Source: Deltaproteobacteria bacterium (lineage in GTDB: Bacteria; Desulfobacterota; Syntrophia; Syntrophales; JAFGHS01). Taken from it: a DNA stretch of 48,421 nt. This document shows, piece by piece, positions 1 to 8,727 of this stretch. Each line of letters opens with the position of its first letter. The stretch's first letter is position 1. The stretch lies in NCBI GenBank assembly GCA_016928025.1, contig JAFGLN010000025.1:1-48421 (forward strand), read 5' to 3'. Position numbers and translations under genes: made by a program. The notes beneath the pieces are model-generated. The model saw only the letters and a list, made by a program, of their open reading frames with translations, had not been told where the DNA came from and made no database searches.

Positions 1-77
1 TGGTCGGGGCGAGTGGATTTGAACCACCGGCCCTCTGAACCCCATTCAGATACGCTACCAGACTGCGCCACGCCCCG
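1..77 (-). tRNA. tRNA-Pro(GGG)
   Basis: The reverse complement folds as a complete tRNA. A 7-bp acceptor stem (71-77 with the 3' strand next to the CCA end) carries discriminator A and a genome-encoded CCA at 1-3. The anticodon stem TCTGA/TCAGA holds the loop ATGGGGT, which gives anticodon GGG (proline). The T-arm GGTTCAAAT is canonical. Confidence 0.95.
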
Positions 78-224
78 ACATTAAAGAGCATTTAAAAAGT
101 TGCCGATCTTTATCACTATAAGCTAATGATGTCAAGTTCAATGAAAAATTCCTTGAAGTCATAACTCTTTTAAAGTAAAAGTCTTTCAGTGCATGATAAA
201 AATTCATAAGGGCAGTGTTCCATA

Positions 225-824
225 ATGTTCAATTTCACATCGCACTTACTATTTATGTTCATTGTATCCGTTTTGTCACAAGTCATCGCCGTCCAGACTG
301 TTTTTGCCGATATCTATAAATATGTCGATGAAGAAGGTGTCATCCATATTACGAATGTCCCAACGGAAGCCAATGCCAATTATGTCTTAATTTTAAAAGA
401 AAGAAGACCAATATTCAATATAAATAATGACAAAGGTCAGTATGACCATTTAATTGCTAAAGCAGCAGCTAAATATCATATCGATGAAGCTTTGATCAAA
501 GCGGTCATAAAAGCCGAATCAAATTTCAATCACAAGGCTGTATCCAAGGCCGGTGCGAGAGGGCTTATGCAACTCATGCCGGCAACAGCATCATCAATGA
601 ATGTTCACGACTCCTTCCATCCGGAAAACAATATCAATGGAGGAGTCAAATATTTGCGATATTTACTGGATCTTTTCAAAGGAAACCTTCCACTTGCCTT
701 AGCGGCATATAATGCCGGTGAAAATGCCGTTCTACGGTTTAATAGCATCCCCCCATACGAAGAAACACAAAATTATGTTCACAAGGTCTTGCAGTACCTC
801 AATCGCTATAATGCAACGAATTGA
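225..824 (+). CDS. Exported lytic transglycosylase (SLT domain, DUF4124-like N-terminus)
   Basis: Predicted periplasmic lytic murein transglycosylase that cleaves peptidoglycan glycan strands. Residues 1-28 look like a Sec signal peptide ending VFA. Residues 29-47 (IYKYVDEEGVIHITN) are typical of the DUF4124 domain often found before SLT domains. The catalytic domain spans about 77-195, with the presumed catalytic Glu98 in KAESN, the GLMQLMP motif at 113-119 and AYNAGENAV at 161-169. The 199-residue length fits a minimal SLT protein. The ATG at 225 has only a weak upstream GGGCAG. It is a single gene converging with the minus-strand HhH gene. The family assignment is solid; the cellular role (cell-wall turnover or secretion-system assembly) is not determined. 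Confidence 0.9.
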   Translation: MFNFTSHLLFMFIVSVLSQVIAVQTVFADIYKYVDEEGVIHITNVPTEANANYVLILKERRPIFNINNDKGQYDHLIAKAAAKYHIDEALIKAVIKAESNFNHKAVSKAGARGLMQLMPATASSMNVHDSFHPENNINGGVKYLRYLLDLFKGNLPLALAAYNAGENAVLRFNSIPPYEETQNYVHKVLQYLNRYNATN

Positions 825-859
825 TATTCTATATTCTTTCGTCTATCTATCAAAACGCC

Positions 860-1438
860 TCAATTCGACGATTTCTCATCCGCTAAAGTTACATATTTTC
901 GAAGATGGGATAATTTTTTCCCTTTAATTCCTGGAATAAATGTTAAATCATCTATTGCCTTAAATTTTCCTATCCTGTTTCTATACTCGACAATCCGATG
1001 GGCTTGTTTAACACCTAAACCTGGAATCGCGATTAAATCGTCAATGACGGCATCATTAATATGGATGGGAATATTTAAGGCAATTTTTTTTGCAGCGGCC
1101 ATCTGTTCTGCATAAAGATTGTGATCCCGTTTCATCTCAATCAACATACCATTGTAAATTACATCTTCAAGAATATCTTTGTTTATAATCAAGGAACCAT
1201 CAAAACCTGCCAGATTGAGGATTTTTTTTATAGGGGTCGACTCTTTCGCAAAATAGATGCCCGTTTCTCCGTTGTGATTGATTAATTCGACAGCAATCGG
1301 TCCCGATCGTTTATCGCCATTAATTATGAAATCATGCCGGCTTCCGCAATTGAAATGGCAGTATTGCATGGCGTAGAACAATACGGAGATCGCAACAATA
1401 ATCGACAATCCATCAAATTTAATATTGGCATTTGTCAT
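860..1438 (-). CDS. Membrane-anchored helix-hairpin-helix (ComEA-like) protein
   Basis: A 192-residue protein with one predicted N-terminal membrane segment (about 10-27). A middle region (about 45-105) resembles the SLBB/ComEA N-terminal beta-grasp domain, and the C-terminal tandem helix-hairpin-helix contains LIAIPGLGVKQAHRIVEYR and the second hairpin LTFIPGIKGKKL. ComEA-type proteins bind double-stranded DNA at the cell surface during uptake; HhH proteins of this size are also widespread without a competence role. It lies 9 nt downstream of lysC on the same strand and may be co-transcribed. dprA, another transformation gene, is elsewhere in the window, which is weak support for a DNA-uptake role. 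No strong Shine-Dalgarno precedes the ATG at 1438. Confidence 0.75.
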   Translation of the reverse strand: MTNANIKFDGLSIIVAISVLFYAMQYCHFNCGSRHDFIINGDKRSGPIAVELINHNGETGIYFAKESTPIKKILNLAGFDGSLIINKDILEDVIYNGMLIEMKRDHNLYAEQMAAAKKIALNIPIHINDAVIDDLIAIPGLGVKQAHRIVEYRNRIGKFKAIDDLTFIPGIKGKKLSHLRKYVTLADEKSSN

Positions 1439-1447
1439 AAAGGATAT

Positions 1448-2668
1448 TTATGCTTTCTGGTCGAGTCCGAAGGTTTCGTGAAGCACCATAACCGCTAACT
1501 CGGTATACTTCGCCTTGATCACACAGGAAATTTTAATTTCCGAAGTGCTGATCATCATGATGTTAATGCCCTCATTAGAAAGCGCGGCAAACATCTTGGC
1601 TGCAACACCTGAATGACTGATCATACCGACCCCGATGATCGATATTTTCGCTACCGTATCGTCTACCTCTACTTTGGCGGCACCGATGTATTGGGCTGTT
1701 TCTTCCACAATTTGCTGTGCTTCCTTTATTTCTTTTTTAGAAACGGTGAATGTTAAGTCCGTATATCCCTCACTGCTTGCATTTTGTATGATCATGTCGA
1801 CGACAATATTTTTTTGTGCCAACGGCGTAAATAAGCTTGCCGCTATACCGGGTTTGTCTGGAACATGGCTGACTGTTATTTTCGCCTGATCTCTATCATA
1901 CGACACTCCAGACACCACTTCCTTTTCCATATCTTTATCCTCCTTTACGACTAAAGTTCCTTCATCGTCTATGAACGTGGATTTCACATAAACAGGCACG
2001 CCATACTTTTTTGCCAGTTCGACGGACCGGGGATGTAAAACTTTCGCCCCTGCTCTGGCCATTTCCAGCATTTCATCATAAGAAATCTTGCTAAGCCGTC
2101 TTGCTTTTTCACAGATGCCGGGATCTGTTGTATAAACGCCGTTAACGTCCGTATAGATATAGCAGGCATGCGCTTTTAATGCCGCAGCCAATGCGACGGC
2201 ACTTGTATCGGATCCCCCTCTTCCTAAGGTGGTAATGTTATTGTCTTCATCGACGCCTTGAAATCCCGCGACGACGATAATCGAACCCTTTTGTAATTCA
2301 TTTTCTATGGCTTTTGTTTCTATATCCAATATTCGGGCGTTTTTATAATTCTTATCCGTTAATATCCTTATCTGATATCCGAGAAACGATTTTGTTCGAT
2401 AACCCATTTTGTTTAAAATCATCGACAAGAGAGAAACCGTCACTTGCTCACCAGTAGATATAAGCGAATCATATTCTCTCCCGACGGGATCATCTGATGC
2501 CTGAAAAGCGAGTTGAATCAATTTATCCGTCTCACCCGCCATTGCTGATAGGACAACAATAACATCATTTCCATCCTTTTTCGCCTTAATGACTTTTGTC
2601 GCTACGTTTCTAATCTTTTCGATATCTGCGACAGAAGTGCCGCCGTATTTATGGACAATCAAACCCAT
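1448..2668 (-). CDS. lysC: Aspartate kinase
   Basis: Monofunctional aspartokinase (406 aa, the usual length of the lysC/ask class), making aspartyl-4-phosphate for lysine, threonine, methionine and diaminopimelate. Visible features are the N-terminal kinase motif KYGGTSV (7-13), the LGRGGSDTSAVALA substrate/ATP-binding segment (about 148-161), and two C-terminal ACT domains (about 265-400) that normally mediate feedback inhibition by lysine or threonine. The ATG at 2668 overlaps the tsaE stop by one base (TAATG), a sign of translational coupling, and is preceded by a G-rich SD-like AAGGGGA. No fused homoserine dehydrogenase or decarboxylase domain is present. Confidence 0.96.
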   Translation of the reverse strand: MGLIVHKYGGTSVADIEKIRNVATKVIKAKKDGNDVIVVLSAMAGETDKLIQLAFQASDDPVGREYDSLISTGEQVTVSLLSMILNKMGYRTKSFLGYQIRILTDKNYKNARILDIETKAIENELQKGSIIVVAGFQGVDEDNNITTLGRGGSDTSAVALAAALKAHACYIYTDVNGVYTTDPGICEKARRLSKISYDEMLEMARAGAKVLHPRSVELAKKYGVPVYVKSTFIDDEGTLVVKEDKDMEKEVVSGVSYDRDQAKITVSHVPDKPGIAASLFTPLAQKNIVVDMIIQNASSEGYTDLTFTVSKKEIKEAQQIVEETAQYIGAAKVEVDDTVAKISIIGVGMISHSGVAAKMFAALSNEGINIMMISTSEIKISCVIKAKYTELAVMVLHETFGLDQKA

Positions 2669-3159
2669 TATTCGTCCCCTTCCCTCATATAATCATTTAA
2701 GATATCGATTATTTGATTATTATATGTCTGTATCTTTATTTTTCGCGTCGTTTCATTCACACTGCTTAAATAAATAAATGAAGCACGATCGGGAATGATG
2801 TCTTTGATTTTTTCGGCCCACTCAATAACGATCACGCCATTCTTACTCATATATTCTTCAAATCCGATATCTTCCAAATCATTTACACCGCCCAAACGGT
2901 AAATATCCATATGATAAAGCGTTAATCGACCGGGATATTCATTGATGATATTAAAGGTCGGACTTGTAACATTGTACGCGTCCGAAACACCAAGCCCTTT
3001 GGCAATACCTTGTGTCAGGAGGGTCTTTCCAGACCCAAGTTCTCCAATAAGGGCGATAATTTCTCCTTTTTCAAGGACATTGCCAAGTTTTGCCCCAATC
3101 GATGAAGTAACATCTGACGATTTTGCAATTAAAATTAGCGTTCGTTTTATCGTTGTCAT
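2668..3159 (-). CDS. tsaE: tRNA threonylcarbamoyladenosine biosynthesis ATPase TsaE
   Basis: A small P-loop ATPase (163 aa) that works with TsaB and TsaD in N6-threonylcarbamoylation of tRNA A37. The Walker A motif GELGSGKT is at 39-46, followed by the family motif TSPTFNIINEY and the conserved LYHMDIYRLG and EWAEKI segments. These are diagnostic for the YjeE/TsaE family. The gene sits between folP and lysC with a one-base overlap to lysC. TsaB and TsaD are not in this window. Confidence 0.95.
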   Translation of the reverse strand: MTTIKRTLILIAKSSDVTSSIGAKLGNVLEKGEIIALIGELGSGKTLLTQGIAKGLGVSDAYNVTSPTFNIINEYPGRLTLYHMDIYRLGGVNDLEDIGFEEYMSKNGVIVIEWAEKIKDIIPDRASFIYLSSVNETTRKIKIQTYNNQIIDILNDYMREGDE

Positions 3160-3200
3160 TAATTATTTCTATTGACCCGTTTCCATGCAAAGATAACTTA

Positions 3201-4424
3201 TTAAATAACATTTTTGACTGCATCCGTCACAACAGCCGCTTTTTTTATAAATTCAACATCGTGAACTCTTAAAATGTGTGCTCCGTTCATGATGGCTATC
3301 ACGATCGTCGCAGTTGTTCCTTCCAGGCGATGTAACGGATTTCCACCGGTAATATGCCCAATAAACGATTTCCTTGAGGTACCGACCATGATGGGGAGCC
3401 CCAACACTTTAAACTCTTGAAGGTATTTTAGAAGTTGTAAGTTATCCTCCGGCATTTTGCCGAATCCGATTCCGGGGTCAATGATGATTTTTTCTCGCTG
3501 GATGCCGGCATGTAAGGCGGCATCTATTCTATTTCTCAGAAAATTTATGATATCTCCTCTCACATTTTCATACCGAATATCTCCTTTTTGCATATCCCCG
3601 GGGGTCCCCCGCATATGCATGAGAACTATTGCCGTCTCCGCGTCTTTTATAACTTCCGGCATCCGATCATCAAACCGCATCGCACTGATATCATTCACAA
3701 TTTCGGCACCGTTTTGGACGGCTTCCCGGGCAACCTCGGCCTTTGTCGTATCGATCGAGATGGGACAGTGTATCTTCTCTGATAGCATTCCAATAACCGG
3801 GATAACTCTTTGGAGCTCTTCTTTGACAGGGATAGACTCTGCACCCGGCCGCGATGATTCGCCTCCCACATCAATGATATCGGCGCCTTCCTCCACCATG
3901 CGGATACCATGTTTAACCGCATCCTCGGCAGACATGAAATGCCCGCCATCCGAAAAAGAATCAGGGGTAACATTCAATATTCCCATGATCATGGAACGGT
4001 CACCCAAGACAATTTCGCGCTTATTTGTTTTCAGGACATGCGTCTCTTTCATAAGGTTTTGAAGCAAAACACTTATTTCCTTTGAAATAGCCTTCAATCC
4101 AAAGGGTTGTAAAGTTATTTTATCGGAAAAGCGTTGGATCTGTTTCAGTGTCCCCATGATAATGGCATCCGTGGCGGGGATGGTACAGGAGACCGATTCC
4201 CGTGCCACGGCACAATCACCGCCAACGGAAAGCATCTCTTGCTTTATTATATTCGCTACCTTACATTCTAATTGTTCAAGTAATATGTTAAGGTTTTGCA
4301 TCTTGGGCAGCATCGCTTCGATGCCATACGGGTCGACCTTAACCTTTTTTAAAGCCTTACAGGCTTCATCGTCTGTTTTTAAATGCAAATATCTTAATTT
4401 GACATTTCTTGAAATGACGTCCAT
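3201..4424 (-). CDS. folP: Dihydropteroate synthase with N-terminal extension
   Basis: Condenses 6-hydroxymethyl-7,8-dihydropterin pyrophosphate with p-aminobenzoate in folate synthesis. The DHPS TIM barrel starts near residue 140, with the pterin-site signature MGILNVTPDSFSDGG at 147-161, GGESSRPGA around 203-211 and the C-terminal DPGIGFGK motif. The protein has 407 residues against about 270-290 for standalone FolP. The first ~140 residues form an extension with no motif I can name; it contains repeated leucine-rich helical segments. Similar long FolP proteins are known in some anaerobes. The gene lies between ftsH and tsaE on the same strand. No strong Shine-Dalgarno is visible before the ATG at 4424. 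Confidence 0.93.
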   Translation of the reverse strand: MDVISRNVKLRYLHLKTDDEACKALKKVKVDPYGIEAMLPKMQNLNILLEQLECKVANIIKQEMLSVGGDCAVARESVSCTIPATDAIIMGTLKQIQRFSDKITLQPFGLKAISKEISVLLQNLMKETHVLKTNKREIVLGDRSMIMGILNVTPDSFSDGGHFMSAEDAVKHGIRMVEEGADIIDVGGESSRPGAESIPVKEELQRVIPVIGMLSEKIHCPISIDTTKAEVAREAVQNGAEIVNDISAMRFDDRMPEVIKDAETAIVLMHMRGTPGDMQKGDIRYENVRGDIINFLRNRIDAALHAGIQREKIIIDPGIGFGKMPEDNLQLLKYLQEFKVLGLPIMVGTSRKSFIGHITGGNPLHRLEGTTATIVIAIMNGAHILRVHDVEFIKKAAVVTDAVKNVI

Positions 4425-4499
4425 TTTGCTAATCCGTAAAATTGATATTTAATTTGATAAAGATGATTTATGACTCAGTGACCATGCCATTGATTTGGC

Positions 4500-6293
4500 T
4501 TAATCGTGAGGTATGCCGATAATATTATCGATATCCGCCGCATTCAGGACTTCTTTATCAAGCAATTCCGAGGCAAGATTGTTCAAGATATCGATATGGT
4601 CAGACAGGAGTTTCTTGGCATGCTCATAACTGCCGGAGACGATCAGCTCTATTTCCTTATCTATTTTTTCAGCCGTCTCCTCGCTGTAATCTTTGTGCGT
4701 GGCGATTTCACGTCCCAAAAATATCTGTTCGTCTTTCTTCCCGTAACTCAAAGGGCCCATGGTATCGCTCATACCCCATTCACAAACCATCTTTCGCGCA
4801 AGATTTGTTGCCCGCTCTATATCATTGCCTGCTCCGGTGGTGAAATCCTTTAAGACGATTTCTTCCGCCGCTCTTCCACCTAAAAGAACAACAATATTAT
4901 TAATCAGATATTGGCGAGCATACGTATGCTTTTCATCAACGGGCAGCTGCTGCGTCGTTCCCAATGCCCTGCCCCGTGGAATAATTGTCACTTTATGAAT
5001 GGGATCCGTTCCCGGCAATAACCGAGCAACCAGGGCGTGCCCCGCTTCATGGTAGGCGGTGTTTCTTTTTTCCTCATCGCTGATGGCCATGCTCTTCCTT
5101 TCGGCACCCATAAGCACCTTGTCTTTAGCGTAGTCGAAATCGGACAGGGAAACCGTTTCCTTGCCAAGGCGGGCCGCGTAAAGCGCCGCTTCATTAACAA
5201 GATTTTCCATATCCGCACCGGAAAAACCCGGCGTCCCGCGGGCAATAACGGAAAAATCGACATCCTCCGCCAGCGGCGTATTCCTTGTGTGAACCTGCAG
5301 GATCTTTTCTCGTCCCTTTACATCCGGCAGTGGAACGACGACCTGTCTGTCGAACCTTCCCGGTCGTAAAAGAGCAGGATCCAGGACATCAGGACGATTT
5401 GTCGCAGAAACAAGAATGACGCCTTCATTGGATTCAAAGCCGTCCATCTCAACCAGAAGCTGATTTAACGTTTGTTCTCTTTCGTCATGACCGCCGCCCA
5501 AACCGGCCCCTCGATGTCTGCCGACCGCATCGATTTCATCAATGAAAATGATGCACGGGGCATTCTTTTTCCCCTGGTTGAAAAGGTCCCTGACACGTGA
5601 AGCGCCGACGCCGACAAACATCTCAACAAAGTCGGAGCCGCTGATCGTCAAAAAGGGCACATCGGCTTCACCGGCAATAGCCCTGGCCAGTAATGTCTTC
5701 CCGGTCCCCGGCTGACCGATGAGCAGCAAACCTTTCGGTATGCGTCCACCGAGCTTTGTAAATTTTTTAGGTTCTTTCAGAAAATCGATAACCTCCTCCA
5801 GCTCCGCTTTTGCTTCATCGATACCGGCAACATCTTGAAAGGTCACTTTTTTGGATTTGTCCGTAATGAGACGGGCCTTACTTTTTCCGAAAGCCATGGC
5901 TTTGCCCCCGCCGGACTGCATCTGGCGCATGAAAAAAATCCAAACGCCGATCAGTAGTAGCATGGGAAACCAGGAAATAAGTATCGTCATATACCAGGGA
6001 GAATCGTCGGCGGGTTTTGCGGTTATTCTGACATTCTTATCTTGAAGGAGCGGAATGATGCCGGAATCTTTGGGTGCATAAGTCTTGAAATTATGGCCGT
6101 CACTCGTTTTACCGGTAATATTTTCACCCTGAACGGTCACTTCCGTGATCTGTCCTTTTTCTAAATAGGTAACAAAGTCGCTAAAAATGATGTCTTCGTA
6201 ACTATTTTTCGGCTGATTAAACAGATGATATAGTAAAACGAATACGAGACTGATCACGAGCCATAGGGCTATGTTCTTTTGTAAAGCGTTCAA
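4500..6293 (-). CDS. ftsH: ATP-dependent zinc metalloprotease FtsH
   Basis: Membrane-anchored AAA+ protease that degrades misfolded and regulatory membrane and cytosolic proteins. There are two N-terminal membrane helices (about 10-26 and 102-122) flanking a periplasmic domain. The AAA module has Walker A GQPGTGKT (193-200), Walker B IIFIDEID and the SRH motif RPGRFDR, and the zinc-protease site HEAGH is at 415-419. I place the start at a TTG at 6293, preceded by a strong AAAGGAG with 8-nt spacing. An in-frame TTG 27 nt upstream would put the Shine-Dalgarno inside the gene. The resulting 597 aa and N-terminus [12 protein letters not shown] fit the family. It sits between tilS and folP, an arrangement common in proteobacteria. 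Confidence 0.97.
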   Translation of the reverse strand: MNALQKNIALWLVISLVFVLLYHLFNQPKNSYEDIIFSDFVTYLEKGQITEVTVQGENITGKTSDGHNFKTYAPKDSGIIPLLQDKNVRITAKPADDSPWYMTILISWFPMLLLIGVWIFFMRQMQSGGGKAMAFGKSKARLITDKSKKVTFQDVAGIDEAKAELEEVIDFLKEPKKFTKLGGRIPKGLLLIGQPGTGKTLLARAIAGEADVPFLTISGSDFVEMFVGVGASRVRDLFNQGKKNAPCIIFIDEIDAVGRHRGAGLGGGHDEREQTLNQLLVEMDGFESNEGVILVSATNRPDVLDPALLRPGRFDRQVVVPLPDVKGREKILQVHTRNTPLAEDVDFSVIARGTPGFSGADMENLVNEAALYAARLGKETVSLSDFDYAKDKVLMGAERKSMAISDEEKRNTAYHEAGHALVARLLPGTDPIHKVTIIPRGRALGTTQQLPVDEKHTYARQYLINNIVVLLGGRAAEEIVLKDFTTGAGNDIERATNLARKMVCEWGMSDTMGPLSYGKKDEQIFLGREIATHKDYSEETAEKIDKEIELIVSGSYEHAKKLLSDHIDILNNLASELLDKEVLNAADIDNIIGIPHD

Positions 6294-6383
6294 TAGATAA
6301 ACTCCTTTAAACCCAGTCAATTAATGTATAAAAAATGCTATCTTATGCAATGATTGTTGCTTTACAATAACGCGTACTTTATT

Positions 6384-7811
6384 TCAAATAATTTCTGCCT
6401 TGACAATGGTGCTTGTCTTGTCCGTAACCTTAACATACTCACTTATTCTCATCGTCGCAATCCATATGATTGACTGCCTGTCCGCCAGAAGAGGAATTTT
6501 ATATCGTCTGTTTCTTGGGACTTTGTTGTTGATGAAAAATGACTTCAATTTTTGTGTGCCTTTCATGCCAAGAGGTTTAATCCTATCCCCCGGAATCATG
6601 TTTCTGACGGTCAGAGGGGGAATGATTCGATCATAATCCATATAAACGATTTTTTCTTCATTAAAATCGAGTTTTTGTGGATCAGCGTCTTTAATTAAAT
6701 CAAACTTAATTGATAGATCATATTCCCTGATCCGGATTTCCCCCGGAATTTCGATATTATTATATTGAAAGGCAGGCTTATTGCCGCATTTGGTGCCGGA
6801 TGCTTTATCGTTTCTTTGGTTCGCTCGACGACAAATTTTTAATTCGTCATACTCTCGCCTGGCTTCAATGCCGAATGGCAGATTGATGGAAGACCAGACG
6901 TTTTTGCCGATGATCAATCGTCTAAGCGCTTGAATATGAATGAAAGCAATGCCTTTCTTCGCCGGCGAAATGTTCTGAAGGAGCCTCTTTAAAATCCTGT
7001 TCTGAATGGCTTCATGCAGCAACAACAGCTCTGGAATGTCGATCAAGAAATCGCGGGCGGTTATATCAAGATGCATTTCGGCGAGGGCTTCGTCCGTCTT
7101 TTTCTTCATAAAGTCATTTTCAAGCCTTATGATCTGGGATGTCTGATGAAGGGCCTGTTCAAAGCTCGGATTGTAGGTCTGTTTGATTTCGGGGATCAGG
7201 TTGTTTCTGATTTTGTTTCTCAGATAAATGTTTTCGGCATTGGAGGCGTCGAGAACAAAAGAAAATTTCCTGGAACTTAAATAATCTGATATTTCGTCTT
7301 TCGTGCACTCAATCAATGGTCTTATGATGACTTGGTCTCGTACAGGTGGAATACCCTTCAATCCTTCTAATCCGCTGCCTCTGATAAAATTGATGAAGAT
7401 CGTTTCCGCCTGATCATTAAAATGGTGCCCCAGCGCAATTTTTTGCGCCGAATACTTATTTAACATTTCGAAAAGAAAACGATATCGCTCTTCCCGGCCG
7501 ATTTCTTCAATCGACATTCCCCGGGCACGTTGACTTCGCAAACAATGAATATCAACGGTTCTGGATTCCAGGGGAAGGCCCAGTGATTGACTTAACTGCC
7601 GGACAAAGACTTCTTCTCTGATAGACTCCAGGCCTCTGAGATTATGATTCAGATAAGCCATGACCAGAGAAAGATTGAAGCCCTCTGCAAGGGTCATCAA
7701 TACATTCAGCAGGGCAACGGAATCCGGACCGCCGGACACAGCCACAATGACCCGGTCATTTTCCTTTAACATTTCATACTTCTTAATGGTTTCGGCTACT
7801 TTTTGAATCAT
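6384..7811 (-). CDS. tilS: tRNA(Ile)-lysidine synthetase
   Basis: Modifies C34 of tRNA-Ile(CAU) to lysidine. The N-terminal PP-loop ATP pyrophosphatase motif SGGPDS is at 26-31, followed by the LGHHFNDQAET motif and the conserved RGSGLEGLKGI segment. The C-terminal substrate-binding domain (about 390-470) contains RNMIPGDRIKPLGMKGTQKL, typical of TilS. Length (475 aa) is normal. It is followed by ftsH on the same strand, a classical pairing. The ATG at 7811 has no obvious Shine-Dalgarno; gph ends 9 nt upstream of it. Confidence 0.96.
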   Translation of the reverse strand: MIQKVAETIKKYEMLKENDRVIVAVSGGPDSVALLNVLMTLAEGFNLSLVMAYLNHNLRGLESIREEVFVRQLSQSLGLPLESRTVDIHCLRSQRARGMSIEEIGREERYRFLFEMLNKYSAQKIALGHHFNDQAETIFINFIRGSGLEGLKGIPPVRDQVIIRPLIECTKDEISDYLSSRKFSFVLDASNAENIYLRNKIRNNLIPEIKQTYNPSFEQALHQTSQIIRLENDFMKKKTDEALAEMHLDITARDFLIDIPELLLLHEAIQNRILKRLLQNISPAKKGIAFIHIQALRRLIIGKNVWSSINLPFGIEARREYDELKICRRANQRNDKASGTKCGNKPAFQYNNIEIPGEIRIREYDLSIKFDLIKDADPQKLDFNEEKIVYMDYDRIIPPLTVRNMIPGDRIKPLGMKGTQKLKSFFINNKVPRNRRYKIPLLADRQSIIWIATMRISEYVKVTDKTSTIVKAEII

Positions 7812-7820
7812 GATTATTAT

Positions 7821-8477
7821 TCAATTAAAAATTGCGGTCAGCCTATCGAGGTGCTCGCACATATAATCAGGTTCGAGAGAGATCAAAGTTTCTTTGGGGG
7901 TCAATCCACCGAGGAAAGCACAACTAACGACGCCAGCTTTTCTGGCCAGTAGGATATCATTAACCCCATCACCGACGATTAGCGTCCGATTATTGTCAAC
8001 ACCGTATTTCTGAAGAACGGGAAACAATATTTGGGGATCGGGCTTTGTAAAGTCTGTACTGTCGGCACCGATGATTTCTTCGAAATAAGGCGCTATCTTC
8101 AGATGCTCGGCAATTCTTAACGTATAATGGTAAAGTTTGTTGGTCATAATGATTTTGGGTTTGCTATAAAAATGATTGAGCACAGTCATGACACCGGGAT
8201 AGGGTACCGTTGTGTCACACATGTGGCGTTGATAATGGTCCGTAAAAATATATAGTGCTTCGTCGAACTTTTCCGGATAAGCATCACCCAGAGATCTCTC
8301 AATGAGCTTATGGACACCGTCACCGATGAACGTAATAATCTTTTTTTTCTCCCGGTGGGGCAGATTAAGCTCTTGAAGCATAAAATTGACCGCGTTTGCC
8401 AGATCACCACCTGAGTCCACCAACGTGCCATCGAAATCGAATATCATAAGGTCAATGTTTTTCATAGAACTGCTCAT
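7821..8477 (-). CDS. gph: HAD-superfamily phosphoglycolate phosphatase-like hydrolase
   Basis: A HAD hydrolase of 218 aa with motif I DFDGTLVDS starting at residue 14, a C1 cap domain, motif II IIMTNK, and the C-terminal motif IVGDGVNDILLARKAG. This is the Gph/PGP subfamily, whose typical substrate is 2-phosphoglycolate, released for example by repair of 3'-phosphoglycolate DNA ends. The family is promiscuous, so other phosphomonoesters are possible. It is the first gene of the minus-strand run tilS-ftsH-folP. A downstream in-frame ATG at residue 5 is an alternative start; neither start has a strong Shine-Dalgarno. Confidence 0.85.
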   Translation of the reverse strand: MSSSMKNIDLMIFDFDGTLVDSGGDLANAVNFMLQELNLPHREKKKIITFIGDGVHKLIERSLGDAYPEKFDEALYIFTDHYQRHMCDTTVPYPGVMTVLNHFYSKPKIIMTNKLYHYTLRIAEHLKIAPYFEEIIGADSTDFTKPDPQILFPVLQKYGVDNNRTLIVGDGVNDILLARKAGVVSCAFLGGLTPKETLISLEPDYMCEHLDRLTAIFN

Positions 8478-8572
8478 GTTTTAAATTAACAACCGTTTAA
8501 TTATTTTTTTATATATAAGAATATAAATTATTACAACACAAGAACTCGCATGTAATTATAAAGATTTTTTGT

Positions 8573-8602
8573 TTGACTCCGTCTGAAATTACGTGTTATT
8601 AG
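8573..8602 (+). promoter_or_regulatory. Sigma70-type promoter for the leader RNA and panB operon
   Basis: A -35 element TTGACT (8573-8578) is followed after 18 nt by TATTAG (8597-8602), preceded by an extended -10 TG at 8594-8595. The predicted transcription start near 8609 falls just before the first hairpin of the leader. Assignment is by consensus matching only. Confidence 0.5.
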
Positions 8603-8608
8603 AAAAAA

Positions 8609-8715
8609 AACCGCTTGGATCCTGGAAATACCGGACTGAGACGGGAGGGTCACTAATGATATATGCTTCTGCACGCTAAATTAAGGCCTTCCGACAAGAG
8701 TCCGGAAGGTTTTTT
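8609..8715 (+). ncRNA. Structured leader RNA (possible attenuator or riboswitch) upstream of DUF2520-panB
   Basis: The region between the promoter and the DUF2520 start codon can form a 13-bp hairpin at 8611-8644, with single-base bulges and an AAATA loop. A ~40-nt linker follows, then an intrinsic terminator (8687-8715) ending 12 nt before the ATG at 8728. I do not recognise any described riboswitch class here. It could be a cis-acting attenuator of the pantothenate genes or an independent ~107-nt small RNA. The structure was read by eye, without energy calculation or alignment. Confidence 0.45.
8687..8715 (+). terminator. Intrinsic terminator directly before the DUF2520 start codon
   Basis: A perfect 7-bp stem CCTTCCG/CGGAAGG (8687-8693 with 8703-8709) with a 9-nt loop is followed by six T residues (8710-8715). 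It lies in sense orientation immediately upstream of a gene, which is the position of an attenuator rather than an end-of-operon terminator. Confidence 0.75.
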
Positions 8716-8727
8716 CATTCATTAAAA

